A program made the position numbers and the translations under genes. The notes beneath the pieces are model-generated. The model searched no databases. It was not told the origin of the DNA and saw nothing but the letters and a program-made list of their open reading frames with translations. This document shows positions 25,825 to 37,657 of a DNA stretch of 64,000 bases, in pieces. Position 1 is the stretch's first letter. The number at the start of each line of letters is the position of its first letter. The stretch comes from Punctularia strigosozonata HHB-11173 SS5 (Eukaryota; Basidiomycota; Agaricomycetes; Corticiales; Punctulariaceae): positions 454,612 through 518,611 of the forward strand of contig NW_006767443.1 in assembly GCF_000264995.1 (NCBI RefSeq), in the 5' to 3' direction.

Positions 25825-27813
25825 ATGAGATTGCACGAAACAATCCTGAGCAGTGGAGGGCCGTTGCCCTCTTCCTCCTCTACAGCTTCTGGACCCGGCG
25901 CTATAACCCTCCACGACATTCAAACCGGAACCTTGCTCGCGTCCTTCAAGCAGACTTCCTCTCGAGCGCACTCCCTGGCGGTGCTAGAAACGAAAGCAGC
26001 CGAAGGTGGCTTTGTACTTGCGCTGCAGGCCGATAAACCGCTTTTGCATGCGTATAACTTCCAAAAGGTGCGTGCTTATGCGCGGATATCGAGTTGGGAG
26101 GCACTGACTGGGAGATGTCATTTCTGCAGGACCAAATCGCGTCCAAGATTGTGTTACCTGAAAAACTCACATGTATAGCAGTTGACCCTCGAGGATTCTG
26201 GTGTGCGGCGGGCACTGCACAGGGTCGGGTGTACATATGGGAGGCGAGTATTCTGCCCCGAAGTCAAAGTATAGTACTTCAGTAATAACCCGCCTCGGTT
26301 ATGTGAAGATCGGCTCCGGGATCATGTACAATGCGTGGGACGCTCACTATCGCCAGGTCACCGTTTTGCGCTTCACGCACGACGGCGCTGCGCTCCTCTC
26401 CGGCAGCGAAGACTCGGGCGTGAGCGTCTGGTCCGTCGCGAGGTTCCTCACCGTCTCTCCGTGTATACCCTTTCGCTGACTCCTGGCTCCTTTACCCCCT
26501 CGCATTGCTCTGACATGTGTGTATGTGTGGATTTCTCGCAGATTGGTGGACGACGATGCAAAGGATGTGATTCCGCTACCAGAACGCTCGCTCTCGGACC
26601 ATACACTACCGGTTACGGATATATCATGCGGCGTGGGTCCGTACCCGAAGTGCAGGGCCATCACAGCGTCTGTTGATCACTCGGTGAAGGTGTGGTAGCA
26701 GTTCCATGTTCCATTTTCCACTCCGTAACATGCTAAGTCTGCTTCGTAGATATGGGATTTGTCTTCGGGGACTTTGCTCACGACCTTCAGCTTCCCGAAA
26801 CCAATATCGTGCCTCGCATGGGATTCGACTGAGCGCACATTTTTCGCTGCATCTGCACCGACTCGGGGTAAAGAGCGAGAGGCGGAGGGAGATAACACCA
26901 TATATCAGGTCAATCTGTATCGACAGCGAGAAGACCACAGGGTGGAAGCGGTCGGTGGGCTCGGCGCGAACGACGTTATCCGTATCGGAGAACCTGACGC
27001 GAAGGCAAAGCGAGAACGATATATAGCCGTGGAGTGCGTTTTCATTGCAAACACACACCCTTTTCAATCTTTCGCTCATTGCTATATTCCGTGTCCAGGG
27101 ATCCTGTAACGGCGATGACGATCTCGCTCACGACGTCCTTCCTCCTGGTCGGCACCTCCACTGGCAAAATTCACGTCTACGACGTGCCCTCCCACCAGCG
27201 CCTGCGCACTATCTCGCCATCCCTCTCCTCCGCCGCAGCTTCGACCGTGCCCCTCCCCATCACGCACATTCAGACAATGCTACGTCCGGCGGACCTTATC
27301 GGTCACGTCTCGTTAGACATTGATCCGAAAGCGAGCCAAGGCGCGGAAATCGTGCCGCGCGTCGTGGCGCCGTTTCAGAGGACGAAGGATGCGAAAGCGC
27401 GGGAGAGGCACGAGGTCAGCATGATTTTGCCCCCCAGCATGAACGAATGGGTATGTGTTCTTTCCTCTACATCATGCACAGGCACCATTTCTCATCGTAT
27501 TCATGTCATATCGTAGATGGATTACCAGTGCTCGAGCGAGGAGCTTCTCCGAGATCAGGCATTTTTCCTTCAACCGCAGTCGCAGGACAAGTCGTTGACC
27601 GGTGCGGTTGGTGCGAGCGATAGCGCACGGGTGACGGAGTTAGAGGAGGAGGTACGAAGGTTGAAGGGCGATTTGGGGAAGGCCAAGGCGCTCAACGACG
27701 AGATGTGGGACAAAGTGGTCAAGAAGGTCGTGAAGCAGGCGAAAGAGCAGACGGGCGAAGACAAGAAGGGGGAAAGCGCGGAAGAGAGGAAAAGAAAGAG
27801 GACCCGCAGTTGA
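25825..27813 (+). CDS. IPI3: WD40 protein Ipi3/WDR18 (Rix1 complex, pre-60S ribosome assembly)
   Basis: Beta-propeller subunit of the Rix1-Ipi1-Ipi3 complex, which acts in ITS2 processing of the pre-60S particle. The spliced product shows blades typical of Ipi3: MRLHETILSSGGPL and ITLHDIQTGTLLASFKQ at the start, GRVYIWEA, then YNAWDAHYRQVTVLRF (a family hallmark). GEDSGVSVW-like SEDSGVSVWSV, DHTLPVTDISCG, KIWDLSSGTLLTTFSFP and LLVGTSTGKIHVYDVP follow. The C-terminus is a coiled coil (VTELEEEVRRLKGDLGKAK) ending in a Lys/Arg-rich tail. Exon 1 is 25825-26067. The junction near 26245-26290 is uncertain: the only in-frame join I found needs a 35-nt intron. The gene converges on the complex I subunit gene, 106 bp away. 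Confidence 0.85.
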
Positions 27814-27919
27814 TCACTTCCGTGTATCTCCATATGATTTGAGAGGGCAGAGGAACCTCCATTATCATTCGCAACGGGGAACATACATAACAGGCGGCAG
27901 TCATGGGGTGTAGAAGCGT

Positions 27920-28691
27920 CTACTGGGATGGAGGCTTCGATTTGGTGATGTCTTCCGCCGTTGCGCCATACTTGGCTGGGTCCACGCCGTGGTAGGGGTG
28001 GTTCACCAAGTTGAACCAGGGGAACGCCTCTGGATAAACGTAATGGGATCAGCGATGTGTTGGTTGACGCAATGGAAGAACGGCGATTGGTTGAAAAGTT
28101 CTCAATATGAAATGACGGCAGCTAACACGACGACTTACGGAATTTGAGCTGGGAGAAGGTCGAGTATCGAGCAGCGATTCCCTGGATCCACTCCGGTTGA
28201 TCGCTCTCGCCGTAGAGGGACTTGCCCTCCGCAAGGCGCTGCTTCATCTCCTTCATGTCCAATTCCTCCTCGCGCTTGTTTTCTGTCCAGCCCCAGAAGC
28301 GCACTGAACACAGAGGTTTTTTTTAGTGGTTTGCGTCGGATAAGTTCGTGTTATAACACGCACTGCTTGACCGCTGGTATGCGAACATGAACCCGCCGAC
28401 GAACCCGAAGAGGCCGCCCAGCCTCATAAGCGTTCGCATCCCCTGTGGCGTGGTCTTCACCGGGTCGACGTATTCTGTGGTCGCATGTCAGTCTCCCCGT
28501 GTCTGCAACGGATCCTGCACGGTCTGCGGAGGCGAACGGGACGCACGCCATAGGTAGAGCAGCCCGGGAAAGCCAGCAGTACCCGCTGCCCAGTAGCCGT
28601 AGTCAGAGGGCCGCATGTAGCGGACGACCCGAGAGGCATGCGGGTCCTGGTCGATGAGCGGATACTGGTGCTTGACCACTTTCTGGTGCAT
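27920..28691 (-). CDS. NADH:ubiquinone oxidoreductase 21-kDa subunit (NUXM type), complex I
   Basis: Accessory subunit of mitochondrial complex I, inner membrane. Four exons on the minus strand start at the ATG at 28691. The first exon (HQYPLIDQDPHASRVVRYM and RPSDYGYWAAGTAGFPGL) matches the N-terminal domain of the fungal 21-kDa subunit. The second has a membrane segment (MRLGGLFGFVGGFMFAYQRS). The third is FWGWTENKREEELDMKEMKQ and the last is FPWFNLVNHPYHGVDPAKYG, both conserved in the family. Donors and acceptors are canonical (GTGCGT, GTAAGT). It shares a 237-bp upstream region with the divergently read nucleoporin gene. Confidence 0.9.
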
Positions 28692-28928
28692 CGTTGTATG
28701 TCGGGTACAAGCGTGTATAGGACTTCGCCCTCGGCCGTAGAGACCATTTGCGCCCGCCCTGAGGTGCACGTGTCTCACTAACGGCACAGCAAACCCAAAT
28801 ACGGGTCAAGCCACCGCAGGACCACTTGTGGGCGCCATCCTCTTGTCTTTTGCCTCTGACTCTCATCATCCCCACAACACCAGTATCGACCAGCAGCGTC
28901 CCTGCAGATACGTGTACGATAATTTACG
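28692..28928. promoter_or_regulatory. Shared promoter, complex I subunit / nucleoporin
   Basis: 237 bp between two divergent start codons, so both promoters must overlap here. No TATA box was obvious. Confidence 0.6.
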
Positions 28929-31900
28929 ATGAGCGTCGCAAGACACGATCGACGCGCGACCAAACGCGCAGTAGCGTTGCCCTACGCTCGCCCTGCTACC
29001 AGCGCTGCAGCATCGAAGAAACGCTCTGTGCGCCCTTGCCTCCTTCTATCGCTGATCTTTGCTGATAGATACATGCAGACATGGGGAATTGGGACTCTTT
29101 TCAGCTGGCTCAGCGGTCGGAGCAGCTCGCAGTCACCGGAGGCCGACGAAGACGGAGAAAACGGTGGCATGGACTACGACGACGAAGAGCCTAACACACC
29201 GTCGCAGGCACCGAAACGAATAATCCCGCCTCCTATACCTGTTCTCAACTCTCCGTCCAACACCATCACCAATCAGTTTTTCACACCTCCCGCCGACGCT
29301 CCCGTGAGTCGCCCGCGCCACACTCACATTCATCGCCTCTGACCAGCGTTATGCCTTCCGTAATCGTCCAGCTCGGTCAAGGGGTCGGACTGCAACCACC
29401 ACCCAAACCACCCGTGTCTTTTCAGCGCCCGCAAACGAGCGTACTACCTACCCACCACCAATATACAGCGCCTCCGCCTCCGCGACGTCATGAACCGCCT
29501 CCTGTCGCCTCTGGGTCAGGCCAGCAAGCGACGCCCCCGCCAAGACTAAACAGTGCCTCCCCGCGCAAAAACAATGCTATTGCTGCCGGCTTCCTCCGAG
29601 AGCGCGGTACCAACATGACCCAAACTGACATCAACGTGCTCGTCGCCTTGCTGGAACAAAACGAAGAAGGTGCGCACAACCCCCCTTCTCTCTCCAGCGC
29701 GCTTCCCCTGACTGACAAATCGCGCGTGCTTGGCAGAAGATTCGCGCGAGCCGTTCCACTTTGAGTACACGACGCCATCGCCGACGCCACTCCGTGGAAC
29801 GACCCCTGCCGCCCCGCCTGCCGACGCCCCTCAACCAAACGGCGCGGCCTCGGGCTCGACCACGACCACCCCGCGTCGCATGCTCTCCCGCAACCCGAAC
29901 GGCGACCTGTTCTGGAACGGCGGCGGCTCCGCCCGCGCCGTTCGCCGGAACCACTTTCAGTCTCCCGGATTCGGCTCTGGCCGCCCTGCGCCCAGCTCCA
30001 TCAAGCTCCAGACCAGGTCGTTGACGACCGAATCGAAACGGCGGCGCGTCGGCGAGGACGCCGCGAGCTCCACAGCCCGCCCCGCGGAGACGCACGTGGC
30101 GAACCCGACCGCGGCGAACGGCCCAACGGGCACGCGGCTCGGACCCGTCGTGAACGGCGCGTTCCCGATCTCGAATGCGCCGCCGGGCGTGAACGGCACT
30201 CCAGCGAAGGAGACGCAGGCGGCGCGCCTGCGCGCGAACGAGAAGCCGACGGCTCCCAAGTTCTCGTCGCCGCTGCGCCAGGGGTGGACGCCCGGGTCGC
30301 CGCCGTCGCCTGCGACACCACCGCAGGCGCGCGAAGTGCGCCCGACGCGTGCGGCCAATGTGCTTGCGGACCTGATCAAGGAGGCGACGCCTCCCCAGCG
30401 CCGGCCGGAGGTCGTGAACCCGTATGAGCAGCGCGCGGGGGTGAAGTTGCCAGCGCGGACACAGGCGAAGCGGAAGGCGAAGGCGAAGGCGGCCGCGCAG
30501 AGCAAGGCGAAGGCTGCGGCAGCGGCCGAGGAAGAGAAGAAGAGGAAGGAGGAGAAGGCGTTCGAGGAGCTGAGCGCGCAGGAGCTCATCTCGGCGACGG
30601 TGCCGAAGGGCAGTAAAAGGGCGAGACCGCCGCCGAACATGGTCAAGTCGCAGTCGCAGGGCTCCGCGTCGTCCGAGGGCTCAGAGCCTGCGGGGTTGCG
30701 CAGGAGTGCGAGGCTGAAGTCGCCGGAGCCGTCACAGCCTCCTCAGCTACCGCCGATGCGAATGCCTGCTGCACTACCGAACGGGCACGGGAACGGTTCG
30801 GAGAGGAAGAGGCCGGCGGTGACCATCGAGGAGGTCAGCGACGACGAGGACGCGTCGCCGAGCAAGAAGCAGAAAAGGGCGCCATCGCGCTCGAGCATCG
30901 AAGTGGAGGAAGTGGACGAGGCGGAGGTGGCGACTGGCCAGGCGAGCACGAGGCCGGCGGAGGTTGTCGAGCCCGGCGATCAGGAGAAGGGTCGGGAGAG
31001 CAGTCCTCCTGTCTTGGGCAAGCGGGTGAAGGAGCACGGCCCGAGTAAATTGAGGTATAGCGTCCCGATTGAGGAAGATGAAGATGAGGAGAAGGAGAAG
31101 GAGAGGCAGGCGCAAGAGCAGAAGGAGAAGGAGAGACAGGCTCAGGAACAGAAGGAGAAGGAGAGGCAAGCGCAAGAACAGAAGGAGAAGGAGAGACAAG
31201 CGCAAGAGCAGAAGGAGAAGGAGAGGCAAGCGCAGGAACAGAAGGAGAAGGAGAGACAGGCGCAAGAGCAGAAGGAGAAGGAGAGGCAAGCACAGGAACA
31301 GAAGGAGAAGGAGAGGCGAGCACAGGAGCAGAAGGAGAAGGAGAGGCGAGCACAGGAGCAGAAGGAGAAGGAGAGGCGAGCTCGAGAACAAAGGGAGAAA
31401 GAACTCGAAGCGCAGAAGGAGAAGGAAAAGAAGGCAGCAGAGAATGCCAAGCCAGCAGTGTCATCCGCTGAGCTTATGCCACCGCCTCCCGTTCCAAGAT
31501 TCGCGCTTGCGCCTGCAGCAGCCAGATCGTCGATCTTCGGCAACGCTCCGTCAGCGCCTTCAACCTCTACATCCGTTGCCTCAACGTCGACCTCCGTACC
31601 GTGGCCCCTCGGCCCCTCGCATTCGGTCGGTGCCGCGCAAATGTTACCAATCGGGCCCACGGTCCCTCCACCTTCCACCGGATCGATGCCTGCACCACCG
31701 CAGGACCCACGGTCTGCCGCTCGCGATTCGCCGGTCGTCGCGCTGCCCGTCTTCCGCTTTGAGCTCGCGGAGTCCTCCACCGCCGCTCTGAACGATTACG
31801 AGCGCAAGGCGCGGCAGCTTGCTAAAGACGCGCCTCTCTCGTCGCTCCCGACGTTCGACTGGGACCCAGACTTCCGTCCCTCCAAGCCACCCGGCGGCGG

Positions 31901-32090
31901 CCCGTCCGGTCCTGGCGACGACTCCACGGACGACCAGCCTCCCAGACCGCCGGCGCCCGCGACGTTCGACTGGGCCGCGGCGGGGCTCGCGCCACCTACA
32001 GCGCCGGCGAACGAGTGGACGTGTAGCATGTGCGCCCTCCCGAACGACAACAGTAGGACGAAGTGCGGCGTCTGTGACTCGGACCGCTGA
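28929..32090 (+). CDS. Nucleoporin-like protein with RanBP2-type zinc finger (Nup1/Nup153-like)
   Basis: Probably a nuclear-basket nucleoporin. Four exons (28929-29027, 29079-29303, 29372-29669, 29737-32090) give 991 residues. The basic N-terminus (DRRATKRAVALPYARP) followed by WGIGTLFSWLSG resembles the amphipathic nuclear-membrane anchor of fungal basket nucleoporins. A conserved block FEYTTPSPTPLRG, then NGDLFWNGGGS, starts a long disordered Pro/Ala/Lys-rich region. The C-terminus holds a RanBP2-type zinc finger (WTCSMCALPNDNSRTKCGVC) preceded by two copies of a PxTFDWxxxG-like motif (PTFDWDPDF and ATFDWAAAG). FG dipeptides are few (SSIFGNAP). A 30-bp tandem repeat encodes a charged helical insert. 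Which nucleoporin it is remains open. Confidence 0.75.
31092..31391 (+). repeat. Ten-copy 30-bp in-frame tandem repeat in the nucleoporin gene
   Basis: Ten consecutive 30-bp units encode KEKERQAQEQ (seven copies), KEKERRAQEQ (two) and KEKERRAREQ (one), then a degenerate partial unit. Units differ mostly at synonymous positions. The product would be a long, highly charged helix. Confidence 0.95.
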
Positions 32091-32739
32091 CCCTTCCCCC
32101 CGGGTCGGTTGCGGCCCCTGATGTACATCGTTCGTTTTTTTTTTGCTCTCGCTCTTGTTTTTTTGTTTTTTTGTCCGCCTCTGCTGCAAAACGCAAATAG
32201 TTGCTGATTTTTCCCCTGTTCTCTTCTTTTTGTTGTCCTCGAGACGCTGCATATTGCTATCTCTCCGCCGGAATCGCGATTGCAGGGCACGAATGCCTTG
32301 CTGTTGTTTTCTTTTTCTTCTTTTCTCTCTTATCACAAACTTGTACTATTCTTACCAATTGCAGTCCAAAGATCGGCACGGTTGCATTTCTCTCTCTCTC
32401 GGATTCTCTCTCTCGGATTCTGCTGAAGGCTGAGTGCAGCTGAATGAAAGAAATCCGGAGTCGGGGAATCTCGACTCCGGGTCGCGACCTTCTCCGAGCG
32501 GTGTCGTGATCGAAATTATTGCTGTGACCCCCCTTTGGAGCGCGCAGCTGTCTGGAATACGTCCATCGCGGCCCTGGCCCGTCCCCGACAGACCGAGAGG
32601 CAGCCAACATGAGGCGACATGGGCGATGTCGGACGTCCATTACGCCCGATCTTTTACTCTATACACGGGGTACACATAGATAAACCCTGGGGGACGCTCA
32701 TACACGGCGCTCCGATAGCGACGAAGGAGCCAAACATCA
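32091..32739. other. Intergenic with T-rich tract
   Basis: 650 bp. T runs at about 32135-32175 and T/C-rich stretches to 32345 look like the nucleoporin 3' UTR and terminator. A short duplicated TCTCTCTCGGATTC unit lies near 32390-32420. No gene seen. Confidence 0.5.
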
Positions 32740-34024
32740 ATGCAGACCACGGAGACCAGCCCGTCGAAGCGCGCGCGCCTGCAGCGTAGCGTCTCTGCTG
32801 CGACCAAACGCGTCCTCGTCCACCCCAAGGTTCCGGTGAGCGCGCCTTCGCTGCCTAACAAGATGGCGAGGCTTCGTACTCAGACCCCCGCGTCAGGCGC
32901 TCATCCGCCGTGTTTCCTCTCACACCCACCTCCGCGTCCACCTCCACCTCCCCTTTCGCCATAGCGAGCATGAGGCCGACCATGGCAGTTACGACGACCT
33001 TAAGCCGCTCCCGGCTCTCCCCAGCCGCGACGACCCGACATTGGTGCTCACCGCCGACGACCACGCGGCGCTGAACCACGACCTCCTGGACGCGAGCTCG
33101 ACCCGCTCGATCGCGCCGACGTCCATCCGGAGCTCGCTCAGCGACGACTCGTCTGCACCCGTAGCAGCAGACGCGCGCGCGTTCGATCACTGGTCATGGC
33201 CCGACGACGACGAAGACGAGGGCGAGGTTGGGATGCCGCCGCTGCCGCCGATCGAGGAGACCGAGACGCCCCTGCACGAGCTCGACGATCCCGCCGATGT
33301 GTCCAACCCAGATGCTACCACTTCGTCGGCACGCGCGGCCCCAGAGGACATACTGCCCGAGCTCAGCGACGGCTCGTCGAGCGACGGAGCACCAAGTATC
33401 TTCGAGGCGGACGACTTTCTGCCGCTCACCCCGCCCGCGGACACCGACACACCAGGCTCTCCGACGTGTAACCCGGAGGACGTGTTCTTCGATCAGGAGA
33501 AACCGGCGTCCCATCTCCGGAGCGCCGACGAGACGGGTTTCGATGCACCATTCGTCGGGGACATCGCCTCGTCCGATCTTGTCCAGAACAGCCTCCCATC
33601 TATACCGCGCAACAACGAAGAGAATGAGGAGAGACCAGAAGCGGAAAAAGAACAATCGCGGCCGTCGTCACCACGTCCGGTGTCGGAGCATACCGAGCGC
33701 CTTGTCGACCCGCCGCTTCCTCCCTTACCACCTTCGCCTGAACTACCTTCTTCATCCCCGCATATCACATCAGACGGCGCCGACCTGTCCCCCCCTCCAC
33801 TAGCTCAACCTGAAGAGCCTGTCGCCTCAGACGAGGCAGACGACGACGACGACGACGACATCTTGCTCGGCCCTTCGCATCATACGGCGCTCGCCGCGTC
33901 AAAGATGGCGTTCTTCCCCGATGCCCCCTTCCGACCACTCACATGGTGGCTCCGCACCCCCACCACCGGCCCCGTCACATTGACATCCTTCCTATCCTTT
34001 CTGTTCCGCACGACATATCATTGA
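32740..34024 (+). CDS. Unknown acidic, disordered protein
   Basis: Two exons (32740-32835, 32969-34024) join in frame to 383 residues. The start is basic (SPSKRARLQRSVSAATKRV). The rest is rich in Asp, Glu, Ser and Pro with acidic patches (WSWPDDDEDEGEV, ADDDDDDDILLGP) and a Pro-rich stretch (PPLPPLPPSPELPSSS). I recognise no domain, signal peptide or clear membrane segment. The second exon is open for 327 codons from its first Met with the same GC-rich codon use as neighbouring genes, so it is probably real. The acceptor (CGAG) is weaker than most here. Confidence 0.6.
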
Positions 34025-35119
34025 CATCATCCGCACGTGTGTATGCGCGCGTACCAACCACCAATGTACTGAGCAATCGATTATTCTTTGTGAAACAGTT
34101 CGCATTCTTGACCTCTGTTTCTTACATATTTGCTAAGGATCCCGCGAATGTATGTAGCTGGTTGCTGCGCTGCACGTACGCTACTCGTGCAGACGACTCG
34201 GATCCGGATGAGTTGATCAGATCGAGTTGCGAATTCGCGTCCCGCCGCGTCGCGTGTGCTACGCTGACACGGTCTCCCTTGGACCCGTCGCTGATGCTCG
34301 CTTGAAGCTTGAAGCTTGAAGGATCGTGTCCACTCAACTAGCGGATACCTCAGATTCGTCCTCCTTCCTATTCTACTCACGCTCACGATGTGAATCGGCC
34401 TACGGATGTAACGACTCGCGGCACCGATACCCGGCCGCTCTCAGTCATCCGCATTGCGCTCGCTGTTGATTTCTTCCGGACGATTTCCATATCATCGTCG
34501 AGGCTCTAACCGAGCAGCGCGCTCGCCTGTAATGTGGCATCGGCCAGAGGCGAATAACAGCGCTAACTGTACATGTGGGGAATACTTATACCCTTCACTG
34601 AGCCTAAGGGCGTGAGAATCTGACAACACCAACCGTTTTCCGATCCCTGCGACACGAGCAACTTACGTTGCCTGCTCAATCGCCCGAGGGATATACTAGG
34701 GTCCTCTAACCGTTCAGGAACCCCTCGCACGGGTGATACAGCGATCCAAGAGCATGACATGAAACAGCAGGACGGCGCACCAAGCCTTACATCCTCACCA
34801 TGATTCGTCAACTATACAAAGGCGTCCACTCAACGGGAAGGTTCACAGGAGAGTCATCTCTGTCATGCTCCTCGGGCACCCAGCCCCGGGGTATCAGTGA
34901 CTCTCGCTCGCAGATATCATGCTTCTCACTGGCTTCTTCCATGGCGTGTGATAGGACTCATTCCGGCACCGCATCGACTCACGGTGTAGGGCCGACGCAA
35001 AGGCGCTCTTCGCGCCAAAGCTTTGCAAGCACTCTCTCCTGTTTATAAGAGCCTTCGAAGTCGCCGAAGTCTGACATCCGCTAGCTGTTCTTTGCTGGTC
35101 GCTTTTCGTCGATATTACC
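34025..35119. promoter_or_regulatory. Intergenic with P450-A promoter (TATA at 35044-35050)
   Basis: 1.1 kb. A GAAGCTT triplication lies at about 34303-34320. The last 150 bp match the upstream region of P450-B, including TATAAGAG followed by CTTCGAAG-like sequence 76 bp before the ATG. No gene seen in the rest. Confidence 0.55.
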
Positions 35120-37548
35120 ATGGACAACCCGCTCGTACTGATCGCCGGGAGTGCGACGACTGCTTTTCTGCTATACAAATTCGTGTTTCGTACATTTGCG
35201 AGTGTGAGCGCTACGGCCGGGCATACGATACTCGGCGCGTTACCTTGAATGAATCGCTAATCGGCTATTATTTGTGGCGGCAGCTAGCACCGATTCCGAC
35301 GATGGGCTACAACAATCCACTTCTGTCCTACATTGACGCGGTCCACTTCTTTCGCAAGGGCAAGGACATTCTGGCCGAGGGATATGTCAAGGTGATTCCG
35401 ATGCTAAACTAGCGATCCATCTATGCGCTTCTGACTGCAATGTCGTCTCACCAATACACAGTACCAAGGTGGTTTCTACAAGGTTGCCTTATGGGACAGA
35501 TGGTTGGTGATGGCCACCGGGCCCATGGCGGAAGAGCTGCGCCGCCTGCCGGACGACACCATGTCCTTCATGGATTTTATCACTGATGTGCGTACTCGGA
35601 ATCCCTTCGTTCAGGCGCGTCGGATTCAACCACACCCCAGTTCCTGGCCACGAAGTTTGTATTTGGGAATGCGGTCATAGATAATCCGTACCATCTACAT
35701 TTAGTACGTCGGTTCTACCGGTGTCCGTATGAGCTGACAATGGATGGCTGACGCACTACGTAGATTCCGTCTAAGCTGACCAAAAACCTGGGAACGTTGT
35801 TTGGTGAAGTCCGCGAAGAGGTTTTACTTGCCTTCGAAGAACTTGTCCCTGAAAACGGTGACGGTACGTCCTCTGCTTTCAATGCTACCCTCGCTACGTT
35901 GCACTTACAGCCTATGCAGACTGGGTAATTCTTCCAGCTATGGACACAGTGAGGACGATTGTCGTGAGCCACTTCTATACAAGTCATCCCCTTCCTGAAC
36001 AATAACGAGCATCAAACAGTGTCGCACTAGCAACAGATTCTTCGTCGGATATCCATTGTGTGGGTCACAACTTGATTGCCCGTCATTTTTCCTCCCTTGA
36101 CTTCTGGTCTAGGTAGGGATATCGGATGGCAGAACCTAAACATGCGCTTTGCGATGGAAAACCAAGTTGCTCAGGATCGCTCGATGCTGATACCGGACCT
36201 GCTCAAGCCGTACGTGTCTCATCCTATTTGAGAAGTCGATATCAGGATTCATGAAGATATCATAGGTCACTCGCACCTTTACTGCTCAACATGGGCAAGA
36301 CAGTGAAAGAGGCATCAGTCTTCATGCGACCTCTCGTAGAAGAGCGCCAGCGACAATACAATCAATACGGAATCGACTACCCTGACAAGCCTGTGAACGG
36401 TATATCTTTAGGTCGCCGATACGATCTGACGCAGTTTACGCAGAATGACTTCCTCGCATGGATGATGGACGTTGCCGAGGGACCGACTCGCGGCCTCGAC
36501 GACATGGTGAGAAGGATTCTGCACCTCAACTTCTCAGGTGTGTGTTCGATTCTCTGCAAACGCTACTTTTAAGGCTTACTCATCCTGGCTTCAGCAATAC
36601 ACACCTCCACTCTGGTGAGCGCTGTGTTCAACGCGTAGCGTTCCGTGACCTATGTCTTATAAATGGCAGACTATGACACATGCCATCTATGATTTGGCGA
36701 CGAATCCTGAACTTTGGCTGCAACCTCTTCGCGAAGAGGTGGAGCGAGTGGTTGCCGAGGAAGGGTGGACTAAGGTGAGATTATACGAGGGGAACGGGCG
36801 GCAAAGCGCGGACTGATATGGTGGTGCCTAGATTGCGATGACCAAGATGCACAAGATCGACAGTTTCATCAAAGGTGAAGAATCCAATCGAGCGCATAAT
36901 ACCAGAACGTTGGCCTCATCGCATCACAACAGAGTCAAGTCGGATTAACTCGTTCAGCGGGAGTGAGTACCGAAACTACCCGGATCACTCTTGTGAATCT
37001 GACACCTGGTCACGACAGTCAGCCTCATGCGCATGGCGCTGAAAGATCACACGTTCTCCGACGGCACGTTTGTGCCCAGGGGAACGTCTCTCGCTGCGCC
37101 GGCGATTGCTACGCATGAAGATTCGTCGAACTACGACGATCCTTTCACGTTCAACCCGTGGCGCTTTTCCGATTTGAGAGAAGGAAGCGAGACCGCAAAG
37201 CACCAGCTCGTGAACACATCCCCGGAGGTAAGACAACATATGATGCGGCCCAAATAAGGCAAGACTTGACTGTCCTCGCTCGCAGTTCCTAACCTTCGGA
37301 CATGGCAAGCATGCGTGGTGCGTCTCTTGCCGACAGGTGTACCTTGCGATGCTAAACACCGTCGCAGCCCCGGCCGCTTCTTCGCAGCAAACGAAATGAA
37401 GATGATGCTCGCACATATTGTGATGCATTACGACGTGCAACTCGAGAATGGGTCGCGGGTCCGGCCCCCCAACTCCTACTTTGCGGTGAATTGTCTTGCG
37501 GATTCCACGGCGAAAATATGCCTTCGCAAGAGACAGGATTACGGGTAG
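35120..37548 (+). CDS. Cytochrome P450-A (ent-kaurene-oxidase-like Agaricomycete P450)
   Basis: Haem monooxygenase. The first exon (35120-35203) encodes a short anchor (VLIAGSATTAFLLYKFVF); the second starts at 35284 (LAPIPTMGYNNPLLSY). Further exons give WDRWLVMATGPMAEELRRLP, DIGWQNLNMRFAMENQ, the C-helix region, and FLAWMMDVAEGPTRGLDD. ExxR appears in KESSR across an intron. FSDGTFVPRGTSLAAP follows, then FTFNPWRFSDLREG. The haem loop GHGKHACPGRFFA is recovered only by splicing: the Cys codon is split by the intron after GKHA. About a dozen introns. The whole gene is paralogous to P450-B at 57034-59480 on the other strand. Substrate unknown. Confidence 0.9.
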
Positions 37549-37657
37549 ACGGTCAATGCCGTTGTCCTGGTATTATCACATGCAATATGATGCGCTAGTA
37601 TACAATGCGTTCTCAGAGAAGAATAAAAGATTAAGTCAGCGAACATCTGCCTCGCCT

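Noticed and set aside
31092-31391. Regular 30-bp repeat resembling a CRISPR array
   Set aside because: No spacers; the units are contiguous, in frame and code for a charged peptide in a eukaryotic gene.
29631-31780. Long open frames antisense or out of frame to the nucleoporin exon (for example Leu- and Ser-rich frames over the repeat)
   Set aside because: They are mirror images of a GC-rich, repeat-containing exon. The sense frame has the zinc finger and consistent splicing.
32740-32964. Short 74-residue protein ending in a Pro-rich stretch
   Set aside because: That tail is intron sequence; splicing 32835 to 32969 opens a 383-residue frame.
35200-35260. Apparent premature stop in P450-A
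   Set aside because: It lies in intron 1 (35204-35283). The donor after TTTGCGAGT and the acceptor before CTAGCACCG keep the frame, and P450-B has the same intron.
37290-37375. Apparent loss of the haem-ligand Cys in P450-A
   Set aside because: With the donor at TG/GTGCGT the Cys codon is completed by the next exon, giving GKHACPGRFFA.
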